The notes: generated by a model from the letters alone, not told the origin. DNA of 64,000 bases from Diplolepis rosae (GCA_030998225.1 JAPYXD010000727.1:4836001-4900000), one strand, 5' to 3'. Positions 32,561 through 45,648 are shown, numbered from the stretch's first letter. Made by a program: numbers and translations.

Positions 32561-33252
32561 TAAGGTAGTTTTCATCCACGAAAATTAGACCTCAGGCAAA
32601 AATAGCAATATTTTCGTGACATGTTTTAGTGTTTTAAGGAAATAGCAATATTATTATTGAAGGGCTATTTTGAAAGAGAAAAGATTATTTTCCATGAAAA
32701 AAATTTTAAATGCAGAAAAATAATGTATTTGACAAATTTTATTTTTACCCGAACTTTTTCTCGTACTGCTTCATACCAAATTTTTAAAAATGGTGCGATT
32801 CTGATAAATCATGGATCATTTTTTTAGGAAAAAGAATCTTCACAACCTTACCATTCCCAATTTTTGGAAATAAATCAATTATTATCAAATACAGCAATTT
32901 GTTTATAAAAATTTTGTTTTGAAAAATTGTTTTTTCATAATTTCAGTCATTAAAGAATTTATTTTCAAAAATTGGAAACGGTCAAGTTGTAGAGAATCCT
33001 TTTCCTAAAAAAATGATTTCTGATTTATCAGAATCGCACCATTTTTAAAAAATTGGCATGAAGCGGTAAGAGAAAAAGTTCGGTTAAAAATAAAATTTAT
33101 TAAATGCATTATTTTCCTGCATTTTAAATTTTTTTCATGGGAAATAGTATTTTCTCTTTCAATTTAGCTCTTCACTAATAATATTGCTATTTTTGAAAGC
33201 AAAATTATCTATTTTTGCCTGAGGTCTAATTTTTGTGAAGGAACTACCTTAA
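32561..33252. mobile_element. A-family foldback, copy 6
   Basis: Starts CTAAGGTAGTTTTCATCCACG (the TTAA has mutated to CTAA) and ends GGAACTACCTTAA. The A core is complete. Its right TTAA (33249-33252) is also the first four bases of the next B element. Confidence 0.8.
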
Positions 33253-34102
33253 GGGGATCCGCCATTGGTATATTTTTTTGACATTTTCAAAAATGTTTTT
33301 TTTTATTCTCTATAATTTTCTGATTATGTGTGTAACTTCTCAGGGCAATCTAATTTTTTTTCTTGGAAGAATAAATAAAATTAAAAGTTACTACGATTTA
33401 CGAATAACTCGTTTTTAGCGAAAATTATCTTTTTACATAAAATAGTTTGTTTATTTATTTATTAACATTTCTGAATTATAGGAAAATTGATATATAGCAG
33501 GTATCTCTATAAAAAGACAATATATATATATATATATATTGCCTTTATGTATATACATATATAATTTAGTATTAAGGCTTTACTACAAGACTTTACTTCA
33601 AACTCCGTTTTCCGCAAGTTGTGATTTGTGATTTTCCGTGTTTGTTGCAACATATCTTTGAACAAAATCTAAAGTATTAGACACAGACTTTTGAAATTTT
33701 TACAACTTATTCTTTGTTATATCATAAATATTTGTGGGTATAAAAAAGCACTCTAGATAAAAAAATAACTGCAAAAATTTTATTTATTTATTTTGGAATA
33801 TTTTTATTTGATTTATAACTTTTTTGTAGTCATGTTATCTTATTTTTCATATCCAAAAAGTTGCTACATATTGTAAGGAACAAAATAAGAAAAGAATCAT
33901 GAAAATTGGTTAAAAAACAATAAAGTTATTCAAAGTCAAAAAATGCCCAAAATTTTTAGATTAAAAATCCATAAAGATGCTGGAATTTTAAAAAAATCCC
34001 AAAAGCTTTCTAAATAATGGTACTAAAGATAAAAAAAATTATATGGAATGTATAAACTCAAAAAATAAAAATAAAAATATTAAAGGTGACGGACCCCCTT
34101 AA
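33249..34102. mobile_element. B-family element copy 4, uninterrupted
   Basis: TTAAGGGGATCCGCCATTGG at the left and GGTGACGGACCCCCTTAA at the right. 854 bp. The interior includes a (TA)11 run (33515-33540), 'ttaaggctttactacaag' (an unoccupied TTAA where copy 1 has G) and 'gttgcaacatatc'. This is the reference for reconstructing the interrupted copies. No coding capacity. Confidence 0.85.
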
Positions 34103-35487
34103 TTAATATGCTGATAATATTCCGTAAGATTTAAAAATAAACTCGAAACATGGTAAAAATACATCATTTTAATACGACAGAGATTGGCAAGTACTGTCTC
34201 CAAGTATGAATCAATGAAAAGATTCATTGCCTCATTATTCTTAGCGTGTTCATGAATTATGTGCCACCTAACATCTCTTGTCAGATAAGCATTACATCTT
34301 ATTCTAACGATGTTCCCTTAGAATAAGATATACGATATTAAGATTCAGGTATAGATAAGAATTTTAGAATCATAATATATACAATTCCAAATGAGGTGTA
34401 AAAATGATAGAAACTTACATCCCTATGTTGTTAGATACAAATGAGAAATATAAAGATAAGATACATAACAAATTAGTAGAAAAAAATGGAAAAAAATAAC
34501 AATAAATCAGACGGTTAATAAGGCGTGAGAAATATATAGAGTTGAGTAAAAGGTGAATTGAGATTGTCCAGGCATTAAATGTCTTTCATTATTTCTAGGT
34601 AGAAAGGTATCATTTGATTTCAAACAGATTCATAAATCATTATTCTTGTTCAAATCCTTTAGCGAAAAGAGGTGAAAGGTGAAGCTTAACAATTGACTCG
34701 TTCTTGTTCAACTATTTCAACGTTTCTCCTCGTCATTGTTTCGGTACCTTCATTTATAACTGTACCATCTCACTTCTAATAGCTGTAAAAAACAGTCAAA
34801 ATTGAGATAGTATGGTTATATATATATATATATATATAATAAAGATACATCTTCTATACCAAGGATATAAAAAGTTACTAATTGGAGGAGCACTTTCACT
34901 TATTTTTAATGAGAGACAGCTAAATTGAAGTTCCTGATACTGAAATTTTTTCAAGTTTTATGACCCTTGGTAATAATAGAAGCATGGATAAAGCAACAGG
35001 TGGCAGAAGAGTATATATATATATATATATATATTATATTATATATATGCACACGCCATCGTATTCCTGCACTTTATAATACAAACTTTTGAAATATATT
35101 TTAATCTGACCTTGTAATTCTGCAGAAATTACAACAATAATTCCGATTCAAAGCGAATTCTATTTTTGTATAGAAAGGGATATAAATTCTGTACCATACT
35201 TTTTAAATAGACGCGGTTATTTAAATGACGTCTTAAGGCCGTGAATGAATCAGACCACTTGATGGCGATCAATATACAATTTTAATACGTGAGGTTATTT
35301 AACAATATATTTTTAAATGGATAAAATAGATTTACTGTAGAGAGAATCCTTTTTAGTTATTAGTTTTTGAATAACCTTCCAGGTTCTAATTACAATTACA
35401 AAAGTCAAGTGGAACGGTTGATCCTTAACTTTAAAATTACAATAACAAAGCTTTATAAAAAAGTACTCATTGAGTACTACGTGAAAG
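34103..35487. other. Single-copy AT-rich region with two TA microsatellites
   Basis: (TA)n at 34817-34841 and 35013-35045. No persuasive ORF and no repeat match otherwise. Confidence 0.5.
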
Positions 35488-35953
35488 TACACTGTAAAAA
35501 ATATCGGTAAATTTTCCTACTATGTATTAGGGAATTTATCCTAAATCTTTAGGAAGCATAGATTTTCCTGGAGAAAGTGGAAATATTTAATAGATTTGAG
35601 GAAAATTGACCGAATTTTCGGACTTATTTCCGAACTATTAGGAAATATATAAAAAAAGTGAGAACATTTCACAAATCTTCTAAATTGTAGGAAATTTTCC
35701 CCATGAAAAGAGGAAATTATTCCACAAAAACGGAAATTTGTTCACTTTTTTATGTATCTTTTTCCACTTAGATTATGAAATATATCAATGTTTCCTAATA
35801 AACTGGATATTTTTTGGACCAAACAGTAGGAACTATTTCCAGTTCTATGTCGGAAATATTTCCGACTATATCTGGAAAAATTTACGACCTATTTGTATTT
35901 TAAGCTGTTCGACTATTTTCGGAAAAATTTCCGAAATTTTTTTTTACAGTGTA
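35488..35953. mobile_element. W: TA-flanked element with repeated GGAAATTT/TTTCCGA words
   Basis: The element 35490-35951 starts CACTGTAAAAAATATCGG and ends TTTTTTTACAGTG; TA is duplicated on both sides. The interior repeats GGAAA(A/T)TT...TTTCC(G/T)A many times in both orientations. A 101-codon ORF over the right half is incidental. Confidence 0.7.
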
Positions 35954-35973
35954 TGCCATTTGTTATATTTGTT

Positions 35974-36265
35974 CACTGTTAGAAATCTCTGTATTAAACT
36001 TGCATTACATGTAAAGGAAATTTTTTTCAGTAATGTATATTAAATTTAAAATACGTTCATCTTAAAAAATATAATCTTTCATTTTTATTTTTATACACAT
36101 GTGTATATATTTTAATAATGTTTGTTAATTTTAATATGTTTTGATTGAAAAGTTATTTTATTTAATATGAATGTATATTAACTTTTCATAATATACAAAT
36201 CTATTCATTTTAATTTACCACTTGTATATTAAAGTTTATTAAAATTAATAAGATTTTTGACAGTG
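35974..36265 (+). mobile_element. N-family repeat, copy 1
   Basis: Starts CACTGTTAGAAATCTCTG and ends TTTTTGACAGTG. Internal boxes: 'ttacatgtaa', 'gtatattaaatttaaaata', 'acacatgtgtatatattt', 'taatttaccacttgtata'. About 290 bp. A hAT-like or similar CA(G/C)TG-ended non-autonomous element is plausible; target duplications are unclear. Confidence 0.7.
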
Positions 36266-37130
36266 TAGATAATAATTAATGCCTACGAAAAGGAAATCGA
36301 ATATTTTAACATTTTAATATTAAATAATCTTTAATTTATTTGAATTTGCCTTGGATTGACAGTCACACAGAGAAAAATAGCATCTGGTCATAATGACTAG
36401 GGATAATGTAGTTGGAAATAAAAAAGTGACTGTAACGAGGGAGACTTGTTGTCGCTACTTGACCCATGGCTACAGTAACATGATTTGTAGCCATGGTAGC
36501 CATATTCTGAATTGATTCTGAATACCTGGTCGTGGCGACTAGTTAACACTGTTGAAATTGTCCTTAACTCTTAAACCTAGCTATGTGAACTTGAAACATT
36601 GAGTTGTCATAGCTAGAATAACGTAGTCGCTATAACCAGTGTAGCAAACTTCACACTCGTTGAATTCGCTGTGTATTGTTTCGAGTAATGCATATTATTT
36701 TTTATAGCAACTGATAGCAACTCTTTTGAGAATTTGATTTGAAGTGTCGAGCGGCTCGAAACTGTGATTTTAAATCCTACTACTTTTAAAGTTTCAACCA
36801 GCTCTACAGATGCCGATAAACAGATTTTCAAAAGAGCTGCTATGAAAAATACAATGTTCCACGTAGTGATTTCATGCATTTGATTTTAGCAATTTGATTT
36901 AACATAACTTTATAGTTGACACTTATATATAGTGACTGTGACAACATTACATAGTCGCTGTGACTACATTACTTAGTCACTGCGACCACTTTTAGTACCT
37001 ACATTGACGGGTCAACCATTGCTTGAATTCAGCCACAAAAAGTAGTTAAGGACATTTTCAACTACATATATCACGTCACTATGCCCAGGATTTTTTCTCA
37101 GTGCATGAATAGAAAATGACAGAGTGAATT
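36266..37130 (+). repeat. N-array spacer with an inserted CAC...GTG element
   Basis: The spacer ('gaaatcgaatattttaac...ttggattgacagtca...gaatagaaaatgacagag') also separates the N copies near 41258-41388, 41719-41845 and, inverted, 51912-52038. Here it is split at 'gacagtca' by an element (36366-37104) starting CACAGAGAAAAATAGC and ending ATTTTTTCTCAGTG, apparently with a 2-bp CA duplication. The element's interior has GTAGTCGC/GCGACTAC-type words in both orientations. Confidence 0.6.
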
Positions 37131-37666
37131 TACAATTTTAGAAATTACTGTATTAAACTTTCATTACATGTAATGAAGTTTTTTTCAGTAACGTATATTA
37201 AATTTAAAATACTTTCATCTTAAAAAATAAAAACTGTAATTTTAATTTTAATACACATGTGTATATATTTTAATAATATTTGTTAATTTTAATATATTTT
37301 GATAAAAAAATTATTAAATTTAATATGAATGTATATTCATTTTTCATAATATACAAATCTATTTGCAATTGTGGCTGATTGGCTTTAGGGTCCATAAATA
37401 AAAAAACAGTAGTTTTAATTAAACGTTTTGACTCTGATTGGAGTCCTGATCAGTGATTTTTATTTCTAAAATATGAAAAAAAGTAATTAGTAAATATTGT
37501 ACATATGAGTCATATTTCTGAGTACAACTTTGGTTTCCTGAAAAAATAAAAACACGAAAAAATTTACATAAAATTATACAGAAATTTTTTCATTGAGAAA
37601 ATCTATAAATTTATTTTTCTACTGGTATATTAAAGTCTATTAAAATTAATAAGATTTTCTACAGTG
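37131..37666 (+). mobile_element. N-family repeat copy 2 with insert
   Basis: Standard N boxes, but interrupted at about 37363-37612 by unrelated sequence. The insert contains a hairpin (GACTCTGATTGGAGTC) beside AAACGTTTTGA-type text, reminiscent of the 3' ends of some retroelements. N then resumes at 'ggtatattaaagtc'. Confidence 0.6.
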
Positions 37667-38689
37667 TAAATTATGATTTTTTAATTAAAAGCTTTAATAT
37701 CTCATAAATATACGGCAGTCCTATTAGAGATTTGAATGAATAATTTTCGAGTTCCTGTTTTCGATGAAGATCATTTCGATTATTTATCAATTACACAAGC
37801 CTGCATATATATATGTTTTTATGTCTTTAAAAGTGATTAGGCATTCTTGATAAATTCTTTTCCTTAGAACACGAATTTAGGCTCAAAAGTCTTACAGAAA
37901 ATTGGAATTGAAATTTTCAAAAATCGTGTTGTGGGTCAATTTTAAAAATTTATATAGTCAATATAGTCATCACGATATAATCTTCAAGAAGGGCATAATC
38001 ATAAAAAAATATCTTTTTATTAATAAAAAAGCCTTTTGGATTTTTTGTTGTGAAGTAAAAATTTGAGGTTTCCATTCGCGATTTTTAAAAATCTATAGTA
38101 TAAGTAATATAAATCCATTAAAAATAATCAGTCACTCTCCAAAGACAAAATCAATGAGCTATATGAATAAATAAACAAATAAATAATATAGTCATAAATC
38201 ATAAATTTGGTACGTAAGCAAATCAAAAAGATAAAATGTGTTGACTTCTCTTCAGCTTCCTATGCTATTTATAACAAGACACGGTTTTTTCCTCAAACTC
38301 GAATGACATTATTTCCTTAAACATTATTAATTGTCATTGGCAAAAAGCTGTGACATACATTGAATTATTATATCTCTTCACTGGCTACTATATATATGAT
38401 ATACAGGGTAGATAACATGACGTTATTATTCTGAAAATTCTAGAGTTATAACATTTTCGATAAACGTGAACGAGAACCTTTTACTTTTGATTGAACATCA
38501 GAAATTTATAATTTGTGAATTAACAGTATTAGAATTGTGAATAAAATATTTGTTGATAATGAAACCTTAATTGAACAAATTAAGAAACATTATATATTAA
38601 ATAAAGGAGCAATTATTATAATTTATTGGTTTGTATATACAGTTACTTGTGCTCTTCATAATTAAGATATTTTACTTTCAAGAATATAG
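37667..38689. other. Single-copy AT-rich region
   Basis: No repeat match or convincing ORF. Short TA runs near 37805 and 38390. Confidence 0.45.
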
Positions 38690-39277
38690 CAATATTATTA
38701 TTGAAGCGATCATTTAAAAGACAAAAGATTATTTTAGATAAAAAAACATTTGAAACGTAGAAAAATAATATATTTAACAAATTTTATTTTCAACTGCATT
38801 TTTTATCACTTTTAACCAAATTTTTTAAAATTGTGCGATTTTAATAAATCATGGATTATTTTTTCAGGGAAAATATTCTCTACAACTTGACCGTTTCTAA
38901 TTTTTAAAAATAAATTCTTTAATAGCTGAAACTATTAAAAAACAATTTTTCAAAGCAAATTGCTGAATTTGATAATAATTGATCCATTTTTAAAATTTGG
39001 AAGCAGTCAAGTTGTAAAGAATCTTTTCCCTGAAAAGTGATCCATGATTTATCAGAATCGTACCATTTTTTAAAATTTGGTAAAAAGGCGATATGAAAAA
39101 AAAAGCATTTGAAAATAAAATTTGTTAAATACGTTATTTTTCTATGTTTCAAATTTTTTAATAGAAAATAATTTTTTCTCTTTTGAATTACCCCTTTAAT
39201 AAAAATATTACTATTCTTGAATACAAATTATGTATTTTTGCCTCAGGCCTGATTTTTCGTGGCTGAAATACCTTTCC
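38690..39277. mobile_element. A-family element copy 7, decayed
   Basis: Begins at 'atagcaatattattattgaag' and runs through the A core to 'tcaggcctgatttttcgtggctgaaataccttt'. The left end and final TTAA are lost. Confidence 0.7.
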
Positions 39278-40066
39278 CCTAAATGCAGCTTTCACAAACT
39301 CAAATAAAACTAACATAGCAAACTTAATAAAACAACTTTTTTTGTCGAAAATTTGCAAGGAAGTATTTAGAAACAAATATAATTTGTATCAAATCCAATG
39401 AAACATTGAATGGATTTTTCTTTAGAAAGTTGAACATTAAACGAAATTCACGCAAACAAAAGTAAGTGTAAAAAGCCTTTATTAGCCTCGTTAAGATATG
39501 CAGGAGCACAAACGGTCAAATTCATTCTTAGAAACTCTTTTATAAGAAGAAAGACTATAGAATTTCTATAAGAAAGATCTTTTCTCTAATTCTTTTCGAA
39601 TGGAATCTTTACCTTAAATTTTGTGTATTGCTTTTTTAGTAGTTTTGTTCGTATCGGTGAATTAGAATTTTGTATAGAAAAAATGTGAATTATAGACAAA
39701 TATATGAATTTTATTGAAATACTTTATATATTTTGGATGACGTATACAGACGTGAGTACAACTTGTACATCATGACGGGAATTTTAAAACACTATAAATA
39801 CGTCCAGTCATATCCAAGACAAAAAGTTCTTCGCTTGGGTCCGTACAACGATCTGCACATTTTTCCATCATTGGAACGTGAAAGTGAGATAACAAAAGGC
39901 GTGTCCCGACGTTCCTCAAACAGCCATGCAATGAAGAAGACAATAAAAAGCAGGTAGTTTTTTTAAACGATGTTCTTATCGAAAACTCAGAGAGTTCAAC
40001 GTGCGAAGAGACAGTCTCATCCGCTCAAAGAATCTATGAAGATGTCTGGATTTTCTTCCAAACTAT
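39278..40066. other. Single-copy region with an unrecognised coding-like frame
   Basis: A plus-strand frame is open from after TGA (39715) to 39957, first ATG at about 39772. It is GC-richer than its flanks, with a basic C-terminus. An overlapping frame (from about 39950) continues open through 40060 with acidic, Ser-rich text (ENSESSTCEETVSSAQRIYED), so a frameshifted or two-exon coding remnant is possible. No family is recognised. Confidence 0.25.
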
Positions 40067-40504
40067 TCTTAACACTATTAGAAATTTCTGTATTAAACTC
40101 CCATTACATGTAATGAAAATTTTCATGTACATGCAGTACATGAAAAAACCCATGTTTACAATTTTTGGTAAACTACGTTTCAATTTAGGAAAAAACTTGT
40201 AATAGTGAGAATTTTTCACAGTGAAATTCTGAACTTTAGATGAACTATATGATAATTTACTACAGATTGTATCAAACTTTACTATAAATTATACTAGTTT
40301 CATATTATTTTTCGAATCTTTAGTATTTTGACAGAGAAGAATTTCCAGTCCGCTAGGAATATAATTACCATTGCACCTCGATTTTCCCTAGATTCCTAAT
40401 ATTTTTTAGAATTATCATTATAAAATAAAACATATATTGCTATAAAAAGTTTCTCCGTGTAACGTATATTAAATTTAAAATACTTCCGTCTTAAAAAATA
40501 CAAA
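40067..40504 (+). mobile_element. N-family repeat copy 3 carrying a Q element
   Basis: N text runs to 'ttacatgtaatgaaaattttca', is broken by a Q element ending GTTTCTCCGTG (40461), and resumes with 'taacgtatattaaattta'. The Q insertion point is the same as in the next copy. N is truncated at about 40504. Confidence 0.65.
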
Positions 40505-40659
40505 TTGACATTTTGCATTTAACTTGGGCTCATTAGATGCAAAATTTTATTAACTTCCATGCAATTAAGGGAAACAAATTTTAACTTGTTATTTTAATAA
40601 TTGGGACTCTAACAATAGCTGAAACAACAAGTGAACCTATAATTTCTGAAGGTACACTA
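40505..40659. other. AT-rich spacer
   Basis: No match to the N spacer; nothing recognised. Confidence 0.4.
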
Positions 40660-41257
40660 CTGGAAATTTCTGTATTAATCATCCTTTACGGAAGTTTTTT
40701 TTCAGTACACGGAGAAACCCAAGTTTACAATTTTTGCTAAACTATGTTTCAATTTAGGGGAAAACGTGTAATTATCAAAAATTTTCGCAGTGAAATACTG
40801 AATATTAGATGAACTATATTATAATTTATTACAGATTGTATCGAACTTTACTATAACCTATACTGAAGTTTTATATCATTTTTTGGAACTTAAATATTTT
40901 GACAGGGAAAAATTTACAGTCCGCTAGGAATAATTAACATTGCACCCCAATTTTCCCTAAATTCCTAATGTTTTTACAATTATCAATAAAGAATAAAAGA
41001 TATATTGCTATAAAAAGTTTCTTCGTGTAATGTATATCAAATTTAAAATACTTTCATCTTAAATAATACAAATTTTAATTTTAATACACATGTGTATATA
41101 TTTTAATAATTTTTGTTAATTTTAATATATTTTTATTCAAAAGTTATTAAATTTCATATGTATATATATTAATTTTTCATGATATTCAAATCTATTCATT
41201 TTAATTTACCACTTGTATATTAAAGTTTATTAAAATTAATAAGATTTTTAAGAGTGT
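40660..41257 (+). mobile_element. N-family repeat copy 4 carrying a Q element with TA duplication
   Basis: N is interrupted after 'ttttttcagTA' by Q (40710-41028, CACGGAGAAACCCAAG to GTTTCTTCGTG) and resumes at TAATGTATATC. The TA duplication is clear by comparison with empty N copies. Confidence 0.75.
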
Positions 41258-42117
41258 ACATAATAATTAGTACCAATGAAAAGGAAATCGAATATTTTAA
41301 CACTTTAATATTAAATAATCTTTAATTTATTTGAATTTTCCTTGGATTGACAGTCATGAATAGAAAATGACAGAGTGAATTTACAATTTTAGAAATTACT
41401 GTATTAAACTTTCATCACATGTAATGGAAGTTTTTTTCAGTAACGTATATTAAATTTAGAATATACTTTCATCTTAAATAATACAAATTTTAATTTTAAT
41501 ACACATGTGTTTATATTTTAATAATTTTTGTTTCAAAAGTTATTGAATTTCATATGGATATTTATTAATTTTTCATAATATACAAATCTATTCATTTTCA
41601 AAAGTTATTAAATTTCATATGGATATTTATTAATTTTTCATAATATACAAATCTATTCATTTTAATTTACCACTTGTATATTAAAGTTTATTAAAATTAA
41701 TAAGATCGTTAACAATGTAGATAATAATTAGTCCCTATGAATGTGAAATCGAATATTCTAATATTTTAATATTAAATAAACTTTAATTTATTTGAATTTT
41801 CCTTGGATTGACAGTCATGAAAAGAAAATGACAGAGTGAATCTACACTGTTAGAAATTTCTGTATTAAACTTCCATTACATGTAATGGAAGTTTTTTTCA
41901 GTAACCTATATTAGATTTAAAATACTTTGATCTTAAAAAATACAAACTTTAATTTCAATTTTAAAACACATATGTATATATTTTAATAATGTTTGTTGAT
42001 TTTAATATATTTTGATTGAAAAGTTATTAAATTTAATATGAATGTATATTAATTTTTCATAATATACAAATCTATTAATTTTAATTTACCACTTGTATAT
42101 TATAGTCTTTTAAAATT
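41258..42117 (+). repeat. Tandem N array: two more N copies with shared spacers
   Basis: N copies at 41385-41718 and 41845-42117 repeat with a period of about 460 bp, including the spacer 'gaaatcgaatattctaa...ttggattgacagtcatgaa'. In the first, a block of about 67 bp ('ttcaaaagttattaaatttc...ctattcatttt') is itself duplicated in tandem (about 41531-41660). The last copy is cut off on the right. Confidence 0.75.
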
Positions 42118-42772
42118 TGTTTCTATTTATTTATTTCTATCCCATTAGTTACTCTTACTATTGCAAGTTTATTATCAATTGAAAAAAGAAAGAACTTGTT
42201 CTTTGGTAAGACAAAGTCATTTAAAAATAAACCTTGATAAATGAAGCTACTCTTGGAAGTAATATTTCTCAGAAGAAAATATAGAAAATATTGTCAGGGC
42301 ATTTCCATTAATTGATTATGGAGCGACAAAATTCATTAATAGAATGTATGCATCATCAAATCAAAAATCTGATTCCTGTTTAGTCACTATTGCGTGTCAT
42401 CATAACATTACATAATTTGCAATGGATGTAAAAATTGCCCATTTTCCTGAGTGAAGCCATAAAAACCCAGTCATTGTTATTCTTTGAACAAAACCATATC
42501 ATTTAGTACAAATTTCCAATAACAAAATTTCAACATATTCACTGGACATAAATGCAATTTGACGTCAATATTGCACGATTTCTTTTCCCAATGTCGTCTT
42601 GTTATGAAAGATTAAATTAGCTTATCAAAGAGAGAGTAGTATCTTCGAAATGAGCCATAAATTAATTAAATCCGTCGACATATAGGCAGATTAACTAAAT
42701 ACTTAACTAGACAGCAAGAAACTACATATCCGTGTTGTGAGCTACGGTAGCTTTTAATATCATCAGTTAATT
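42118..42772. other. Single-copy AT-rich region
   Basis: No gene or repeat recognised. Confidence 0.45.
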
Positions 42773-43835
42773 AATATTGACAATGTACATATTCAAATTT
42801 TTCCTAAAAGCAAAATGAAAGACGTCAAAATTATGTATAAAACGACCTCAAAATGAAGTGTTTTTGTCAATTTTTTAAAAAAGATATTGTGGAAAAAGTC
42901 CAAATTTCAAACTTTTTTAAAATTATGAATAATTCTCGAAATAATTCATGGTTTTAGATGGTTTCGACTTATTTTAAAGGTAAATTCACGTAGCATGTAA
43001 AAAACGTACCATAAAAGTTATACCATTTTTCCCCTACACGGAAAAAAATAGTTTAGTAAAGTTAATTTGATTCAAACAATTATTTATTTGGTTCAAAGAT
43101 ATTTTGTTTGAATAAAACAAATTTTATTTCATTTAAACAAATCATTTCTTTAAATCAAAGAAAGTCTTTCAAAAAAACCATTTTCTTTGATTCAATCAAA
43201 TATTTTTTCTGAGTGTACAGGCATTTACGGAACCGAGTTCTAGAAAATTTAAAGAACCTTCCAGAATAAAATGCAGAACGTTCAATGATTTTCCCTGAAT
43301 GTTCTTCTTAAACAGTTCTAGAAACACGTAGAAACTTTACTAAACTGTTTTTTCCGTGTAGATTCGTAAAATGTTTTTCAAAACTTGCAAAACTATATAT
43401 TAAAAAATACTAAAAATAATTTGTAAATAATTATATTCCATTTTTCAATCAGATTTAATAAATTCTTGTGGGTTATAATTTTTATCTAGTTTTAAACTCC
43501 TTTTTCTTGATTATTTGAATTTTTTCAATTATTACGCCATGTTGTTCTCAGTTGAGACTTTTTACGAATCTAGGAAAAAATTATTGTAAGTTTTTTAGCA
43601 CACTCTTACATTCTATGTAAATTTATTTACAAAATGAGCCAGAGAACATCTAAAAACATCAATTATTTCGAGAATTATTCATAATTTAAGAAAAGTTCAA
43701 AATTTGGACTTTTTTCACAATATCTTCCTCAAGAATTGACAAAAACACTTCATTTTGAGGTCGTTTTATGCATGATTTTCACGTCTTATATGTTAAGCAC
43801 CAGGAACAATTTTTAATATGCGTATTGTCAATATT
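42773..43835. mobile_element. Y: foldback element with an X-like element at its centre
   Basis: Arms begin AATATTGACAATGTACATATT and end in the inverse. Both contain 'aacgacctcaaaatgaagtg' and 'aataattctcgaaataatt' blocks. The centre holds a TA-flanked element (43037-43358, CACGGAAAAAAATAGTTTAG to AAACTGTTTTTTCCGTG) with TTTCTTTGATTCAA repeats. Confidence 0.7.
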
Positions 43836-44460
43836 AGGAGATTTTATGCAATTAACAAAAACAAAGTGAGTATAATAATTTGGCCACTCACTATAACTAC
43901 AAACAGTAATACGATTTTTGTTTCTTAAAATAGTTTTAATTTCGAGTCTTCTCAAATCGCAGTCTCTGAAGAATAAATATAGTAACTTTGATATTTATCT
44001 CTTAGATAAAATTGATAATGGTCAAGATGAAAGAACCATTTGTTAATTAGGACAAGGAAATGAAGGTATTTACAGCATCTTAATTTAATGTCGATTGACT
44101 GAGATAGAAGACGCAACTAGGCATGTCAGGAATGTTGCCTGGGAAATTCCAAAAAGTTCTCATGATCATGAAACCTGCTAGTAAATCTTTAATCGAGTCC
44201 GGCCCATTCTGAGTCCGGATCTGGGATCTTGGATGCAAAACCTTTTACAAGCATCTGTACTACAATCTACTACGTATACAACGCAAATATTACATATATG
44301 TGATATTTATTTCGAGCATCTGAAACTGACCTTGAAAAACAAGGACGCAATCAAGTAAAAAGAAATTATTTCAATCCCACCAAGAGGATGTGTGAACAGG
44401 GAAATTGTGATACACGCAAAACAAGTTTTTTATGTATACAGGCATCAACGTTAGTTTCAT
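43836..44460. other. Single-copy region, no gene identified
   Basis: Moderately GC-balanced at 44100-44420. No ORF of note, no repeat match. Confidence 0.45.
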
Positions 44461-45544
44461 TCGGAAAAAAATTTGTTTAAATTAATTAAATTTGATTCCA
44501 TGAAAAAATTTGCTTAGCATATAGCCAACTAAATTGTTTTATTTATTTATATAAAACTTTTAATATTACGGTAAATATTTATTTTAAAATATTTGAAATT
44601 TTCAACCACAATTTATTTAATTTAACAATACTAAAAAGCCGAATAAACGATTGAATAAATAAAAAAACGTTCCAGTGGAAGATGCTATGTCATAACACGA
44701 TTTTTGAATTTTATTATACGCGACACACCTAAGGTGTAACCTTTTACTGAAATTATAAAACTGGAATTAAATATCAAAGTTTTAGACACAGTCGCTTAAG
44801 GCGATTTATAATTGAAGGTAATAAAAGATTGTTTAACAAGACAAAAACTTTATGCTGAAAATACTATAGTAAATAGCACTTTTTATAGAGTACAATTTAC
44901 TGATGGAACTAAATTTGCACTTTGGTGGAGCCAATAAAAATAATTTGGTTATTTTATGTGGAGAAGCCAATTGTTTTTAGTAAATTTTTTCGTTCTTACT
45001 ACGTAAAGATTTTGATTGCTTCAACCAAAAAAAAATGTATTTTAAATAATAGAATAGTTTCAAGAAATATTTAGTATGGCCACAAAATTAAATATACCTT
45101 TGATTTTTGCTTTTAAAATTTATCAAGTTACTAAAGCTATTAATTGCATATAATTATAATACTGAGAACATAATAAATTTTTAAAAATTCTGAGAACACA
45201 GATTTCTAAACCACTTGAGTGGTGTTAAGAAACCAAAAAGCAAAGTATGTGTTTTAATAGAATTCCAATGAGTGTTAATGCTATGCTAAGTATGTATACA
45301 TTTTTTTTTGCCTTTCTCGCGAATAATGTAAGAGATGAAGTAATTTGATCCTGTGTTTAGCGCTGTGTAATATTAAAAACCCGACTAGAAAGAAATATTT
45401 TTTCAAATGTAAATCAGAAAACACGTTTTGATTCAACCAAATAATTCATTTTGTCAAATTTAGTTGGTATTGTTGAATTTTATTTCATCAAAAAATAATT
45501 TTCATCGTATCAAAGTTAAGCTTATTTAAATAAATATTTTTCCG
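44461..45544. mobile_element. Inverted-repeat element with TCGGAAAAAAATTTG ends
   Basis: Left TCGGAAAAAAATTTGTTTAAA and right (inverse) TCGGAAAAATATTTATTTAAA. About 1.08 kb, AT-rich, no coding frame. The inverted repeat is clear for about 25 bp only; the extent of the element is otherwise inferred. Confidence 0.45.
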
Positions 45545-45648
45545 AGTTTATATCCATCTCATTTGGAAAAATTTCATTTAAAACTTTTTCTCACGTAAAA
45601 GCAATTTGGGATGAACGTCTTTCATGCAAAATTATGTCGGAATTACAC

